From an uncultured Lachnospiraceae bacterium (GTDB taxonomy: Bacteria > Bacillota > Clostridia > Lachnospirales > Lachnospiraceae): a stretch of DNA of 64,000 nt. Below, in pieces: positions 53,893 through 63,043 of this stretch (position 1 is its first letter; every line of letters starts with the position of its first letter). Made by a program: the position numbers and the translations under genes. The notes under the pieces were generated by a model. That model saw nothing but the letters and a program-made list of their open reading frames with translations, searched no databases and had not been told where the DNA came from. The stretch covers positions 62,001 to 126,000 of the forward strand of contig CANPTH010000003.1 in assembly GCA_947576945.1 (NCBI GenBank), read 5' to 3'.

Positions 53893-55776
53893 ATGTTTAA
53901 CTTTGAAGAAGAATTGAAGAAACTGCCGCATTCTCCGGGTGTGTACCTGATGCACGATGCGGGCGACACGATCATCTATGTGGGCAAGGCCGTGAATCTG
54001 CACAGCCGGGTGCGCTCTTATTTCCGCAGGATCGTGGGCAGAGGGCCGCAGATTGACAGGATGGTGGAGCAGATCGCCCGCTTTGAGTATATCGTGACGG
54101 ACTCCGAGCTGGAGGCGCTGGTGCTGGAGAATAACCTGATCAAGGAATACAGCCCGAAGTACAACACAATGCTCAAGGACGACAAGACCTATCCTTATAT
54201 CAAAGTGACTATGGGGGAGGAATTCCCGCGGATCCTTTTTTCCAGAGAGATGAAGAAGGACCGTTCCCGGTATTTCGGGCCGTATACGAGTGCGGCGGCG
54301 GTGAAGGATACCATCGACCTGATGAACAAGCTCTATCAGCTAAAGACCTGCAACCGCAGGCTGCCGCGGGATATCGGCCTCGAGCGGCCCTGCCTGAATT
54401 ACCATATCAAGCAGTGTCTGGCTCCCTGTCAGGGGTATATCGACAGGGAGGCGTACAGGGAGCGCGTGGAACAGGCGCTGGATTTCCTGAACGGCAACTA
54501 TAAGCCGCTTTTGAAAGATCTGGAGGAAAAGATGACGCAGGCGTCCGAAAATCTGGAGTTCGAGGAGGCTATACGGTACAGGGATCTCTACAACAGTGTC
54601 AAAAGCGTGGCGCAGAAACAGAAGATCACGGACAGCAACGGCGAGGACAAGGATATTCTGGCGCTGGCCAAAGATGAGACGGACGCCGTGGTGCAGGTCT
54701 TTTTCGTGCGGGACGGCAAGCTGATCGGCAGAGAGCATTTCTATATGACCCATGTGGAGGGATATGACACGGCGCAGATCCTGCTGGACTTTGTGAAGCA
54801 GTTTTATGCGGGCACGCCCTATATTCCGCGGGAATTGATGCTGCAGGAGGAGATCGCGGACATCGAGATTCTGGAAAAGTGGCTGAGCAGCCGTAAAGGC
54901 AGCCGGGTCTATCTGCGCGTGCCGAAGAAAGGAGCCAAAGAAAAGCTGGTGGAGCTGGCGGCTCAGAACGCACATCTTGTGTTAAGCCAGGATAAGGAGC
55001 GGATCAGGCGGGAGGAAGGACGTACCATCGGAGCGATGAAGGAGATCGGGGCATTGCTCCAACTGGAAAATGTGAGCCGTATGGAGGCTTTCGACATCTC
55101 CAATATCAGCGGATTCGCCAATGTAGGTTCCATGGTGGTATTTGAAAAGGGAAAGGCGAAACGCAGCGACTACCGCAAATTCCGCATTCAGTCGGTATCC
55201 GGGCCGGACGATTACGCCTGCATGAAGGAAGTGCTGACCAGACGTTTCATCCACGGCATGGAGGAGAAGGAGGAGCTGAACCGGAAGGCGATCAACCAGG
55301 AGTTCGGCAGCTTCACGAAATTTCCGGATCTGCTGCTGATGGACGGCGGCAGAGGGCAGGTCAATATCGCACTGCAGGTGTTGGAGGAGCTGCATCTGGA
55401 GATTCCCGTCTGCGGTATGGTCAAGGACGACAACCACCGTACCAGAGGGTTGTACTATCAGAATGTGGAGATTCCCATTGACACCCACTCGGAAGGGTTT
55501 AAGCTGATCACCCGGATTCAGGATGAGGCGCACCGCTTTGCCATCGAATATCATCGCTCCCTGCGCTCCAAGGCCCAGGTCAGGTCAGTGCTGGACGAGA
55601 TACCGGGTGTGGGGCCGGCCAGACGTAAGGCGTTGATGCGGCATTTCGGTTCCATAGGCGAGGTGCGGGAGGCGTCCGTGGAGAAATTGTGCGAGGTGCC
55701 GGAGATACCGGAACATATCGGACGGCAGATCTATGCATTTTTTCGGACGGATGCGGAGAACGGGGATCCGCAGTAA
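53893..55776 (+). CDS. uvrC: Excinuclease ABC subunit C
   Basis: 627 residues. Makes the two incisions in nucleotide excision repair. N-terminal GIY-YIG nuclease ([20 protein letters not shown]), a UVR motif for UvrB binding near residues 205-235, the RNase-H-like endonuclease ([21 protein letters not shown]), and a C-terminal helix-hairpin-helix ([20 protein letters not shown]). Length is normal. It is the first gene of the conserved block that continues with hprK after an inserted ATPase gene. Confidence 0.95.
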   Translation: MFNFEEELKKLPHSPGVYLMHDAGDTIIYVGKAVNLHSRVRSYFRRIVGRGPQIDRMVEQIARFEYIVTDSELEALVLENNLIKEYSPKYNTMLKDDKTYPYIKVTMGEEFPRILFSREMKKDRSRYFGPYTSAAAVKDTIDLMNKLYQLKTCNRRLPRDIGLERPCLNYHIKQCLAPCQGYIDREAYRERVEQALDFLNGNYKPLLKDLEEKMTQASENLEFEEAIRYRDLYNSVKSVAQKQKITDSNGEDKDILALAKDETDAVVQVFFVRDGKLIGREHFYMTHVEGYDTAQILLDFVKQFYAGTPYIPRELMLQEEIADIEILEKWLSSRKGSRVYLRVPKKGAKEKLVELAAQNAHLVLSQDKERIRREEGRTIGAMKEIGALLQLENVSRMEAFDISNISGFANVGSMVVFEKGKAKRSDYRKFRIQSVSGPDDYACMKEVLTRRFIHGMEEKEELNRKAINQEFGSFTKFPDLLLMDGGRGQVNIALQVLEELHLEIPVCGMVKDDNHRTRGLYYQNVEIPIDTHSEGFKLITRIQDEAHRFAIEYHRSLRSKAQVRSVLDEIPGVGPARRKALMRHFGSIGEVREASVEKLCEVPEIPEHIGRQIYAFFRTDAENGDPQ

Positions 55777-55828
55777 CTCTTTAAAATGATAATTAAGTCG
55801 GAAAAAATACGTTTTAGAATGAATAAAA

Positions 55829-55857
55829 TTGACTTAAAGTTCATACAATGATATCAT
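55829..55857 (+). promoter_or_regulatory. Predicted promoter of AAA/DUF4143 gene
   Basis: TTGACT, 17 bases, TATCAT, in the 131-bp gap after uvrC. It supports separate expression of the inserted ATPase gene. Confidence 0.6.
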
Positions 55858-55907
55858 CAAGGTAAAAGAAGGGAAAAAATGGTTGTTTTGGGCTGTGAGG
55901 TGATATC

Positions 55908-57209
55908 GTGCGGAGGAAAATAGAAGAGAAGCTGTTACGATGGAAAAACGATGAAGAAGGCCGTATGCCGTTGCTGCTCTACGGCGCACGGCAGGTGGGC
56001 AAGACTTTCATCCTGCTGGATTTCGGGGAGAAGAACTACGAGAATGTAGTCTATATCAATTTGGAGACGAACCGCTCCGTAGCTTCTGTCTTCGAGAATG
56101 ATATCGCTCCGGAACGGATCATTACGCTGCTGGAGGCGATCGTGGGAGAGGAGATCCATCCGGGGAGGACGCTTTTGTTTCTGGATGAGATCCAATCCTG
56201 TGAGAGGGCATTGACAAGTCTGAAATATTTCTGTGAGCAGGCGCCGGAGTATCATATCGTATCTGCCGGGAGTCTTCTCGGCGTGGCAGTCAACAGGCAG
56301 CAGTATTCTTTTCCGGTGGGGAAAGTGAAGAGCCTGTCCCTGTACCCGCTGGATTTTGAAGAGTTCCTGTGGGCGGTGGGAGAAGAGACGCTGGCGGGGG
56401 AGATCCGGGCCTGCTGTGAGGCGCACAGGCCGATGATAGAGGCCCTGCATCAAAAGGCGCTGGAGCTGTATCATTATTATCTGATCGTAGGCGGTATGCC
56501 TGCCGTTGTCAACGAATACGTCAGCCGGGGGAAGCTGGTACTGGTGCCGAATATGCAGCATGAGATTCTGGGAAACTATGTGGCGGATATGGCGAAGTAC
56601 GCTTCTGCGGAGGAGGCGGTCAAGATACGGGCGGCTTTCAATTCCATTCCCGCACAGCTGGCGAAGGATAACAGGAAGTTCCAGTATAAGGTGGTGCAGA
56701 GAGGGGCCGGCAGTTCCATGTTCGGGGCCTCGATCGAGTGGCTGGAGCAGTCCGGTGTGGTTCTGAAATGTAAGAGGATCCTGCATGGAGAGAATCCGAT
56801 CTCCGTCTATGAAGATCTCTCGTCTTTCAAATTATATATGGGTGATGTGGGGCTTCTGGTGGCCAAATCCGGGCTGTCCCTGCAGACGATCCTGCTGGGG
56901 GAGGCCAATACCTTTATGGGAGCCGTGACGGAGAACTATCTTGCGGTTCAGCTGGCGGCCATGGGGTACGGGATCTATTACTGGGCGCCTGAGAACAGCC
57001 AGGCGGAGCTTGACTTTGCGCTGCAGACAGCCGGACAGGTGACAGCAATCGAGAGTAAGCGCGGCACCCACAACAGATCCAGAAGCCTGGGCATGTTTAT
57101 CCAGAAATATAAGCCGGACCGGGCGATCCGGTTTTCGGAAGAAAATTTTTACGATACGGAGTCGGTGGAGGCGCTGCCTTTGTATGCGGCGTTCTGTCTT
57201 GGGGACTGA
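55908..57209 (+). CDS. AAA (AAA_14) ATPase with DUF4143 domain
   Basis: 433 residues with GTG start after GAGGTGAT. Walker A LLYGARQVGKT (residue 24), Walker B TLLFLDEIQ, sensor region HIVSAGSLLGV. C-terminal DUF4143 with AELDFALQ and AIESKRG, a nuclease-like Asp/Glu-x-Lys pair. These genes are frequent in gut anaerobes and of unknown role. It sits between uvrC and hprK with its own promoter, which suggests a later insertion into an otherwise conserved block. Confidence 0.85.
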   Translation: MRRKIEEKLLRWKNDEEGRMPLLLYGARQVGKTFILLDFGEKNYENVVYINLETNRSVASVFENDIAPERIITLLEAIVGEEIHPGRTLLFLDEIQSCERALTSLKYFCEQAPEYHIVSAGSLLGVAVNRQQYSFPVGKVKSLSLYPLDFEEFLWAVGEETLAGEIRACCEAHRPMIEALHQKALELYHYYLIVGGMPAVVNEYVSRGKLVLVPNMQHEILGNYVADMAKYASAEEAVKIRAAFNSIPAQLAKDNRKFQYKVVQRGAGSSMFGASIEWLEQSGVVLKCKRILHGENPISVYEDLSSFKLYMGDVGLLVAKSGLSLQTILLGEANTFMGAVTENYLAVQLAAMGYGIYYWAPENSQAELDFALQTAGQVTAIESKRGTHNRSRSLGMFIQKYKPDRAIRFSEENFYDTESVEALPLYAAFCLGD

Positions 57210-57311
57210 AATCGCAGCTCATCGGTCGGATGCCCTGCTACGGGGTGCCAGGTGCCGTGACGCATAACGATCTCCTGTCAATAATGCGGCGCAGTAGTTT
57301 TATCAGATGAA

Positions 57312-57340
57312 TTGCGAACCGCCTTTTTGTATGTTAGAAT
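57312..57340 (+). promoter_or_regulatory. Predicted promoter of hprK
   Basis: TTGCGA, 17 bases, TAGAAT, 96 bp before the chosen hprK start. Confidence 0.6.
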
Positions 57341-57435
57341 AGGACATGGAACGGCATTTGCATAACTTCGCGGTTTGGTGCAAATGGACTGTGCAGGCTG
57401 CGGCAAGACAAGATACGGGAGGTAAGGAGAGGGTT

Positions 57436-58374
57436 ATGGCAAGCATCAGTTTGACGAAGGTTATCGAGAAGTTTAAGTGGGAGAATCTTACGCCGGAGAT
57501 CGATATTTCCAAGATCAGCGTGATCCAGCCGGATATCAACAGGCCGGCGCTGCAGATCGCGGGGTATTTTGAACATTTCGAGACGACGAGACTGCAGATC
57601 GTAGGATTTGTGGAATATTCTTATATGAATTGCATGGAAGAGGATCGTCAGCGGGAGATTTTCGAGAAGCTGCTCAACAATCCGATTCCGGGCATCCTGT
57701 TTTGCAGGGAGTTACAGCCGAACCCGTTGTTCCGGGAGATTGCAGTCAAGTACGGCGTGCCGATCCTGATGAGTAAGCGTGCCACCTCGGCCTGTATGGC
57801 GGAAGTGATCCGCTGGCTGAATGTGAAGCTGGCTCCCTGTATCTCCGTGCACGGCGTGCTGGTGGATGTATACGGCGAGGGTGTGCTGATTACGGGTGAG
57901 AGCGGCATTGGTAAGTCCGAGGCGGCGCTGGAGCTGATCAAGAGAGGGCATCGTCTTGTCACGGATGATGTGGTGGAGATCCGCAGAGTCAGTGAGGATA
58001 CGCTGGTAGGAAGCGCTCCGGATATCACGAAGCACTTTATTGAGCTGCGGGGTATCGGTATTGTGGACGTGAAGTCGCTGTTCGGTGCTTCCAGCGTCAG
58101 GGATACACAGAATATCGATCTGGTTATCCGTCTTGAGGACTGGGATAAGGATAAGGAATATGACCGTCTTGGCCTGGAAGAGGAGTACACTGAGTATCTG
58201 GGCAATAAGGTGGTGTGTCACAATATTCCCATCAGGCCCGGCCGGAATCTGGCCATCATCTGCGAGTCGGCGGCAGTCAACCACCGTCAGAAGAAGATGG
58301 GCTACAACGCGGCGCAGGAGCTGTATAAGCGCGTGCAGAAATCTCTGGCGGCCAGACGGGAAGAAGACCAGTAA
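57436..58374 (+). CDS. hprK: HPr kinase/phosphorylase
   Basis: 312 residues from ATG 57436, which follows GGAGAGGG; the upstream frame is leader. Phosphorylates and dephosphorylates Ser46 of HPr-type proteins for carbon catabolite control. P-loop GESGIGKSEAALEL near residue 156, the catalytic His in SVHGVLVDVYG, the signature IELRGIGIVDVKSLFG, and C-terminal IRPGRNLAIICESAAVNHRQK. An HPr-like substrate with Ser46 is encoded at 62546. Confidence 0.95.
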   Translation: MASISLTKVIEKFKWENLTPEIDISKISVIQPDINRPALQIAGYFEHFETTRLQIVGFVEYSYMNCMEEDRQREIFEKLLNNPIPGILFCRELQPNPLFREIAVKYGVPILMSKRATSACMAEVIRWLNVKLAPCISVHGVLVDVYGEGVLITGESGIGKSEAALELIKRGHRLVTDDVVEIRRVSEDTLVGSAPDITKHFIELRGIGIVDVKSLFGASSVRDTQNIDLVIRLEDWDKDKEYDRLGLEEEYTEYLGNKVVCHNIPIRPGRNLAIICESAAVNHRQKKMGYNAAQELYKRVQKSLAARREEDQ

Positions 58375-58460
58375 GTGCGGCGTGGCAGGACGGCCGGTGT
58401 GGAACAGATAAACTATAAATCATTAAACATATAACAAACTACAAACAAGGGGGAAAAGGC

Positions 58461-59399
58461 ATGGCGAATTATGTATTTGGAGTGGATGTGGGCGGCACTA
58501 CTGTGAAGCTGGGTCTGTTCGACATTGACGGCAATCTGCAGGACAAGTGGGAGATTCCCACCAGGACGGAGAACGGCGGCGTGAATATCCTGCCCGATGT
58601 TGCGGCCAGCGTACAGGCTAAGATGGAAGAGAAGGGGATCACGAAAGACGACGTGGCAGGCGTGGGCATCGGCGCTCCCGGCCCGGTTGACGGCAGAGGG
58701 ATCATCCACAAGGCGGTGAACCTGGGCTGGTCTGAGATGAATCTGAAAAAGGAATTGTCGGAACTTCTGGGCGGTATGCAGGTGGAAGGCGGCAATGACG
58801 CCAATGTGGCGGCTCTGGGTGAGATGTGGAAAGGCGGCGGACAGGGGCATAAGGATCTGGTGGCAGTCACTTTGGGAACCGGTGTGGGCGGCGGCATCAT
58901 CATCAACGGCAAAGTCGTGACCGGCTGCAATGGTTCGGGCGGCGAGATCGGCCATATCCATGTGGAAGACAATGAGACAGAAGTCTGCGGCTGCGGCAAC
59001 TTAGGCTGTCTTGAGGAATATGCATCCGCTACGGGTATCACCAGACTGGCGAACAGGAAACTGAAAGCCTGCGACAAGGACAGTGTGCTGCGGCAGGGTG
59101 AAGTATCCGCCAAGACGGTATTTGATGCGGTCAAGGCAGGGGACGAGCTGGCCATCGAGGTGGCGAAACAGTTCGGAGAATATCTGGGCAAGGGCCTGGG
59201 CGTGATTGCCGGTGTTGTTAATCCGGAAGTATTCGTGATCGGCGGCGGCGTTTCCAAGGCAGGCGAAGTACTGTTTGACTATATCCGGCCTCCTTTTGAG
59301 CGCACGGTATTCCATGGCTGTAAGGATACGAAGTTCGTGCTTGCCACACTGGGCAACGATGCGGGCATTTACGGCGCGGCGAAGCTGGTACTGGAATAA
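58461..59399 (+). CDS. glcK: ROK family glucokinase
   Basis: 312 residues. Phosphorylates glucose with ATP to glucose 6-phosphate. ATP-binding GVDVGGTTVKLGLFD at residue 5, GIGAPGPVD, the catalytic region NDANVAALGE, LGTGVGGG, and the zinc-binding CGCGNLGCLEEYAS near residue 176. ATG follows AGGGGGAAAAGG. It lies 86 bp after hprK, linking sugar entry with catabolite control. Specificity for glucose is inferred from the close resemblance to Gram-positive GlcK. Confidence 0.9.
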   Translation: MANYVFGVDVGGTTVKLGLFDIDGNLQDKWEIPTRTENGGVNILPDVAASVQAKMEEKGITKDDVAGVGIGAPGPVDGRGIIHKAVNLGWSEMNLKKELSELLGGMQVEGGNDANVAALGEMWKGGGQGHKDLVAVTLGTGVGGGIIINGKVVTGCNGSGGEIGHIHVEDNETEVCGCGNLGCLEEYASATGITRLANRKLKACDKDSVLRQGEVSAKTVFDAVKAGDELAIEVAKQFGEYLGKGLGVIAGVVNPEVFVIGGGVSKAGEVLFDYIRPPFERTVFHGCKDTKFVLATLGNDAGIYGAAKLVLE

Positions 59400-59451
59400 A
59401 AGATACAAACAATAAGAATATACATAATTTTATTATAAATCAGGGATTCTA

Positions 59452-59485
59452 TAAGGAAGCGGCAAAGCGATTTGCCGTTTCCTTA
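59452..59485. terminator. Strong hairpin after glucokinase
   Basis: TAAGGAAGCGGCAAA pairs with TTTGCCGTTTCCTTA over 15 positions with one wobble and a four-base loop. The T run is inside the stem, so efficiency is uncertain. Confidence 0.65.
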
Positions 59486-59610
59486 AAAACAGGTAAAGCT
59501 GGTTTGCGAAATCTGTTTCGCGGCCCCGAAAATACGGAACAGTTTTCTGTGCGGTGGAAGCGGGCAGAGTCAGTTTGTGACATCCGCGGCGATATCGGAA
59601 TATAAATAAA

Positions 59611-59640
59611 TTATAGTAAACGACATAACAGATTTCTGCT
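59611..59640 (+). repeat. Dispersed TTATAGTAAACG element (half copy)
   Basis: TTATAGTAAACGACAT followed by CAGATTTCTG resembles 10038-10062 (TTATAGAAAACGACAT, CAGAAATTTC). The right arm is missing. Confidence 0.4.
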
Positions 59641-59746
59641 TCCGGCTCCTGTTAAAGTCATAGACGGAAGCTTTTGCAGGATAGGAAGTGAAATTTCCCG
59701 TATTGTCAGCTATTGCAGTAAATTTGAGAAATGGATGGGATGAATA

Positions 59747-60658
59747 GTGAGCGCGTCGATGTATGACTATATCAAAACGGTGATTCCAAAAGAGCGGATT
59801 TTATTTCACGAACCAATGAGCAGGCATACCACTTTTCGGGTGGGCGGAGAGGCGGAATGCCTTATCATGGTTCATCAGGAAGAGGAACTGAGAAAGCTGA
59901 TCCGCTACCTGCATCAGATTGGAGAAGAGTACTTTATTCTGGGAAACGGAAGTAATCTTCTCGTAGGAGACAAGGGATATCGAGGCGTAGTACTGAAACT
60001 TGACGGGCACATGGAAGAAGTCCGGACAGAAGGAACGATCGTTCGGGCCAGAGCCGGAGCGCTGCTCTCCAGGGTGGCGGCGGAAGCAAGAGACCAAAGT
60101 TTAAGCGGTATGGAATTTGCGGCGGGCATCCCGGGCAGCATCGGCGGAGCTGTGGTGATGAATGCGGGCGCCTATGGCGGCGAGATGAAACAGATTGTAT
60201 CGTCCGTACGCGGCATGGATAAGGATGGAGAGATTCTGGTCCTGGACAATGACACTATGGAATTCGGTTATCGCAGCAGTGCGATTCGCAACAGGCCGAT
60301 TATTGTGTTGGAGGTAACACTGCAGCTTGCGGAAGGCAGGAAAGAGGAGATCGGCGCAAAGATGGAAGAGCTGGCTGGGCTTCGCAGGAGCAAGCAGCCG
60401 TTGGAATATCCCAGCGCCGGCAGCGCCTTCAAGCGTCCCGAGGGGTATTTTGCCGGCAAATTGATTATGGATGCCGGGATGCGGGGCTATAGGATCGGCG
60501 GTGCGCAGGTGTCGGAGAAGCACTGTGGTTTTATTGTCAATACCGGACATGCGACGGCGGCTGACATCAGAGAAGTGATTGAGGAAGTTCGGGAACGGGT
60601 GCAGTCGAGATTTCATGTGATGCTGGAGCCGGAAGTCGTTTTTCTGGGAGATTTTTAA
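59747..60658 (+). CDS. murB: UDP-N-acetylenolpyruvoylglucosamine reductase
   Basis: 303 residues. FAD- and NADPH-dependent reduction step forming UDP-MurNAc for peptidoglycan. FAD-binding LGNGSNLLVGDKGYRG, GSIGGAVVMNAGAYGGEM, and the catalytic segment YPSAGSAFKRP, with the later AQVSEKHCGFIVN. This is the shorter type II form. The start is uncertain: GTG 59747 or ATG 59759. First gene of the murB-rapZ-whiA-HPr run. Confidence 0.95.
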   Translation: MSASMYDYIKTVIPKERILFHEPMSRHTTFRVGGEAECLIMVHQEEELRKLIRYLHQIGEEYFILGNGSNLLVGDKGYRGVVLKLDGHMEEVRTEGTIVRARAGALLSRVAAEARDQSLSGMEFAAGIPGSIGGAVVMNAGAYGGEMKQIVSSVRGMDKDGEILVLDNDTMEFGYRSSAIRNRPIIVLEVTLQLAEGRKEEIGAKMEELAGLRRSKQPLEYPSAGSAFKRPEGYFAGKLIMDAGMRGYRIGGAQVSEKHCGFIVNTGHATAADIREVIEEVRERVQSRFHVMLEPEVVFLGDF

Positions 60659-60751
60659 GACAGAAAGGTTTATTGGAAAACTTTTGGGGATCAACAGCGA
60701 AATTTTCAATGTCGTTTGTTCACTGAGGGTATAGGTACAGGAGATAAGGGA

Positions 60752-61615
60752 ATGAGATTTGTGGTAGTAACCGGCATGAGCGGTTCCGGCAAAAGAACCG
60801 CTATGAAAATGCTGGAAGATGTAGGATTTTACTGTGTGGACAACCTGCCGGTGCCGCTGATCGAGAAATTCGTGGAACTGATCGCCATGCCGGGCAGTGA
60901 GACCACGAAGGTTGCACTGGGGTTGGACGTGAGGGCCGATCAGCCTTTTGGCGATGCGCAGCGCACGCTGGACAGGCTTAAGGAGAACGGGTATCTTTTT
61001 GAAATTCTTTTTATGGATGCGAGTAACCAGGTTCTTCTCAAAAGATATAAGGAATCGCGACGGATGCATCCTCTTTCCCCGCAGGGCCGGGTGGAAGAAG
61101 GTGTACACAGAGAACGGGATATCCTGAAAGAGATCAAGAAAAAGGCTGACTATGTGATCGATACTTCCAATCTCCTGACAAGGGAGTTAAAGGAAGAGAT
61201 CGACCATATTTTTGTGCGTAATGAAGAATATAATTCGCTGATGATCAGTGTTTTGTCATTTGGGTTTAAGAATGGGATTCCGGCGGATGCGGATCTTGTG
61301 TTTGACGTCAGATTTCTGCCGAATCCGTTCTATATTGACGAGCTTAAGCATAAGACTGGTAATGACAGGGAAGTACAGGATTATGTGATGAGATTTCCGG
61401 AGGCTTCTGCATTTCTGGGCAAGCTGACTGAAATGCTGGACTTCCTGATTCCCAATTACATCAAAGAGGGTAAGCATCAGCTGGTAATCGGAATCGGGTG
61501 CACGGGCGGCAAGCATAGAAGCGTGACGCTGGCCAACGAACTTTATGCAGGGATTAAGGAGCGCGGGAACTACGGCGTTAAGCTGTATCACAGAGATATT
61601 AAACAGGGAGTGTAG
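60752..61615 (+). CDS. rapZ: RNase adapter RapZ / nucleotide-binding YvcJ
   Basis: 287 residues from ATG 60752; the frame upstream to 60716 lacks a ribosome-binding site, while AGGAG precedes this ATG. P-loop VVTGMSGSGKRTAMKMLED at residue 4, the DxDN-like YCVDNLPVPL, and C-terminal GIGCTGGKHRSVTLA. In Bacilli it is YvcJ, which binds nucleotides; in enterobacteria it controls glmS mRNA decay. In B. subtilis yvcK follows; here whiA starts five bases after the stop. Confidence 0.93.
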   Translation: MRFVVVTGMSGSGKRTAMKMLEDVGFYCVDNLPVPLIEKFVELIAMPGSETTKVALGLDVRADQPFGDAQRTLDRLKENGYLFEILFMDASNQVLLKRYKESRRMHPLSPQGRVEEGVHRERDILKEIKKKADYVIDTSNLLTRELKEEIDHIFVRNEEYNSLMISVLSFGFKNGIPADADLVFDVRFLPNPFYIDELKHKTGNDREVQDYVMRFPEASAFLGKLTEMLDFLIPNYIKEGKHQLVIGIGCTGGKHRSVTLANELYAGIKERGNYGVKLYHRDIKQGV

Positions 61616-61619
61616 GGAA

Positions 61620-62531
61620 ATGTCTTTTTCCGGAACTGTGAAAGAAGAACTTGCGGTGCATATAGATCCTTCAAGGCATTGCCAGTTGGCGGAGCTGGCG
61701 GCAATTCTGCACTTTGGCGGCGGTATCTGCGGGGCGGAGGGCGAATTTCATCTGAGCCTTGAGACAGAAAATGAAGCAGTTATCAGAAAGTGCTTTACAT
61801 TATTAGAAAAAACATTTAATATAAATAAAGTTGAGGTACAGAGCAGGGGGCGTATTCTGTCTGATGTCAGGACAGAGGATAAAGTGATACAAGCCCTGCA
61901 TCTGGATAAAAGGGAGAATGATCGGATCGTACTGCAGACATCGGTAAACTCTCTTGTGATTAAGAATTCCTGCTGCGCCAGAGCATTTTTGAGAGGGGCA
62001 TTTCTGTGTATCGGTTCCATGAGTGACCCTGAGAAAAGTTATCATCTGGAATTTGTCTGCAGTGCAAAGGAGCAGGCAGAACAGTTAAAGGATATTATCC
62101 GTGAATTTCAGATCGATGCCAGGAGTATAAGACGGAAGAAATATGAAGTGGTGTATTTGAAGGAAGGCGCCGGTATCGTAGATCTTCTGAATGTAATGGG
62201 GGCGCATGTATCCCTGATGAATCTGGAGAATCTAAGGATTGTCAAGGAGATGCGGAACTCCGTTAACAGACGGGTTAACTGTGAGACGGCAAATATTTCC
62301 AAGACAGTTACGGCGGCATCGAAGCAGATTGAGGATATACTCCTGATCAGAGACAAATACGGTTTTGGGAATCTGCCGGATAATCTGCGGCAGATGGCCG
62401 AGGTGCGGCTGGAATATCCGGATGCCGCGCTGAAGGAACTGGGAGGATATCTGGAGCCGCCTGTAGGGAAGTCGGGTGTCAATCACAGACTGCGTAAATT
62501 AAGTGAGATTGCCGATAGAATCAGGTTGTAA
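61620..62531 (+). CDS. whiA: DNA-binding protein WhiA
   Basis: 303 residues from ATG 61620 (SFSGTVKEELA start, typical), four bases after the rapZ stop. An N-terminal LAGLIDADG-homing-endonuclease-like fold without catalytic activity (CCARAFLRGAFLCIGS), then a C-terminal helix-turn-helix (LRQMAEVRLEYPDAALKELGGYL, followed by GVNHRLRKLSEIA). It affects cell division and chromosome segregation in Gram-positive bacteria. Probably co-transcribed with rapZ and the HPr-like gene. Confidence 0.93.
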   Translation: MSFSGTVKEELAVHIDPSRHCQLAELAAILHFGGGICGAEGEFHLSLETENEAVIRKCFTLLEKTFNINKVEVQSRGRILSDVRTEDKVIQALHLDKRENDRIVLQTSVNSLVIKNSCCARAFLRGAFLCIGSMSDPEKSYHLEFVCSAKEQAEQLKDIIREFQIDARSIRRKKYEVVYLKEGAGIVDLLNVMGAHVSLMNLENLRIVKEMRNSVNRRVNCETANISKTVTAASKQIEDILLIRDKYGFGNLPDNLRQMAEVRLEYPDAALKELGGYLEPPVGKSGVNHRLRKLSEIADRIRL

Positions 62532-62545
62532 AGGAGGGAAAAAGT

Positions 62546-62800
62546 ATGATTCAAAAATCAATCCAGATCAAGCTGGAGGAAGGGCTGGAGGCCAGACCGG
62601 TTGCAATGCTTGTGCAAGTGGCGAGTCAATTTGAGAGTACGGTGTATATCAACTCAGAAGACCGGAAAGTAAACGCCAAAAGTATCATGGGCATGATGAG
62701 CCTGGGGCTTGCCAGTGGAGAGGAAGTGACTGTTGTTGCGGACGGTAATGATGAGGATACCGCGGTTGTGGAGATTGAGAAATTCTTAAGCGGGAACTAG
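62546..62800 (+). CDS. HPr-like protein lacking His15 (Crh-like)
   Basis: 84 residues, HPr fold. The usual phosphocarrier segment with His15 reads EEGLEARPVAML here, with Glu at position 15, so enzyme I cannot phosphorylate it in the usual way. Ser46 is kept (NAKSIMGMMSL), the site used by HPr kinase, encoded at 57436. Known analogue: B. subtilis Crh, with Gln15 and Ser46, also next to whiA. It is therefore likely a regulatory HPr for catabolite control and not a PTS carrier. AAAGGAGGG precedes ATG. Confidence 0.9.
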   Translation: MIQKSIQIKLEEGLEARPVAMLVQVASQFESTVYINSEDRKVNAKSIMGMMSLGLASGEEVTVVADGNDEDTAVVEIEKFLSGN

Positions 62801-62846
62801 GAAGACCGGGCTACGTACATGACATTTAGATAAGGCAGAATGTAAA

Positions 62847-62879
62847 AGAGATTTCTGTGGATGGAAGTCTCTTTTTTTT
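62847..62879 (+). terminator. Rho-independent terminator of the murB-whiA-HPr run
   Basis: AGAGATTTC pairs with GAAGTCTCT (one wobble) across eight bases, followed by seven T. Confidence 0.85.
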
Positions 62880-62964
62880 GTGGCAGTTTTCATGCTGCCT
62901 TTCCTGTTATCTGTATCCGGTCGTCCGGAATTTCTTTTTTTACGCTTTTTTAACTTTGTCATAA

Positions 62965-62993
62965 TTGAAATTTACAGACTACTCTATTAAAAT
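62965..62993 (+). promoter_or_regulatory. Predicted promoter of lipid kinase gene
   Basis: TTGAAA, 17 bases, TAAAAT, 51 bp before the start at 63044. Confidence 0.6.
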
Positions 62994-63043
62994 AATAAAT
63001 AAAGGATAGGGCTAAACTTATATAAAAGCGAAGGGAGGCAGCT

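Larger units (their letters stand above)
59400..59746. other. 347-bp gap between glucokinase and murB
   Basis: It holds a strong hairpin (59452-59485), a half copy of the dispersed TTATAGTAAACG element (59611-59640), and a GCTTCCG/CGGAAGC inverted repeat (59638-59671). No gene seen. Confidence 0.5.
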
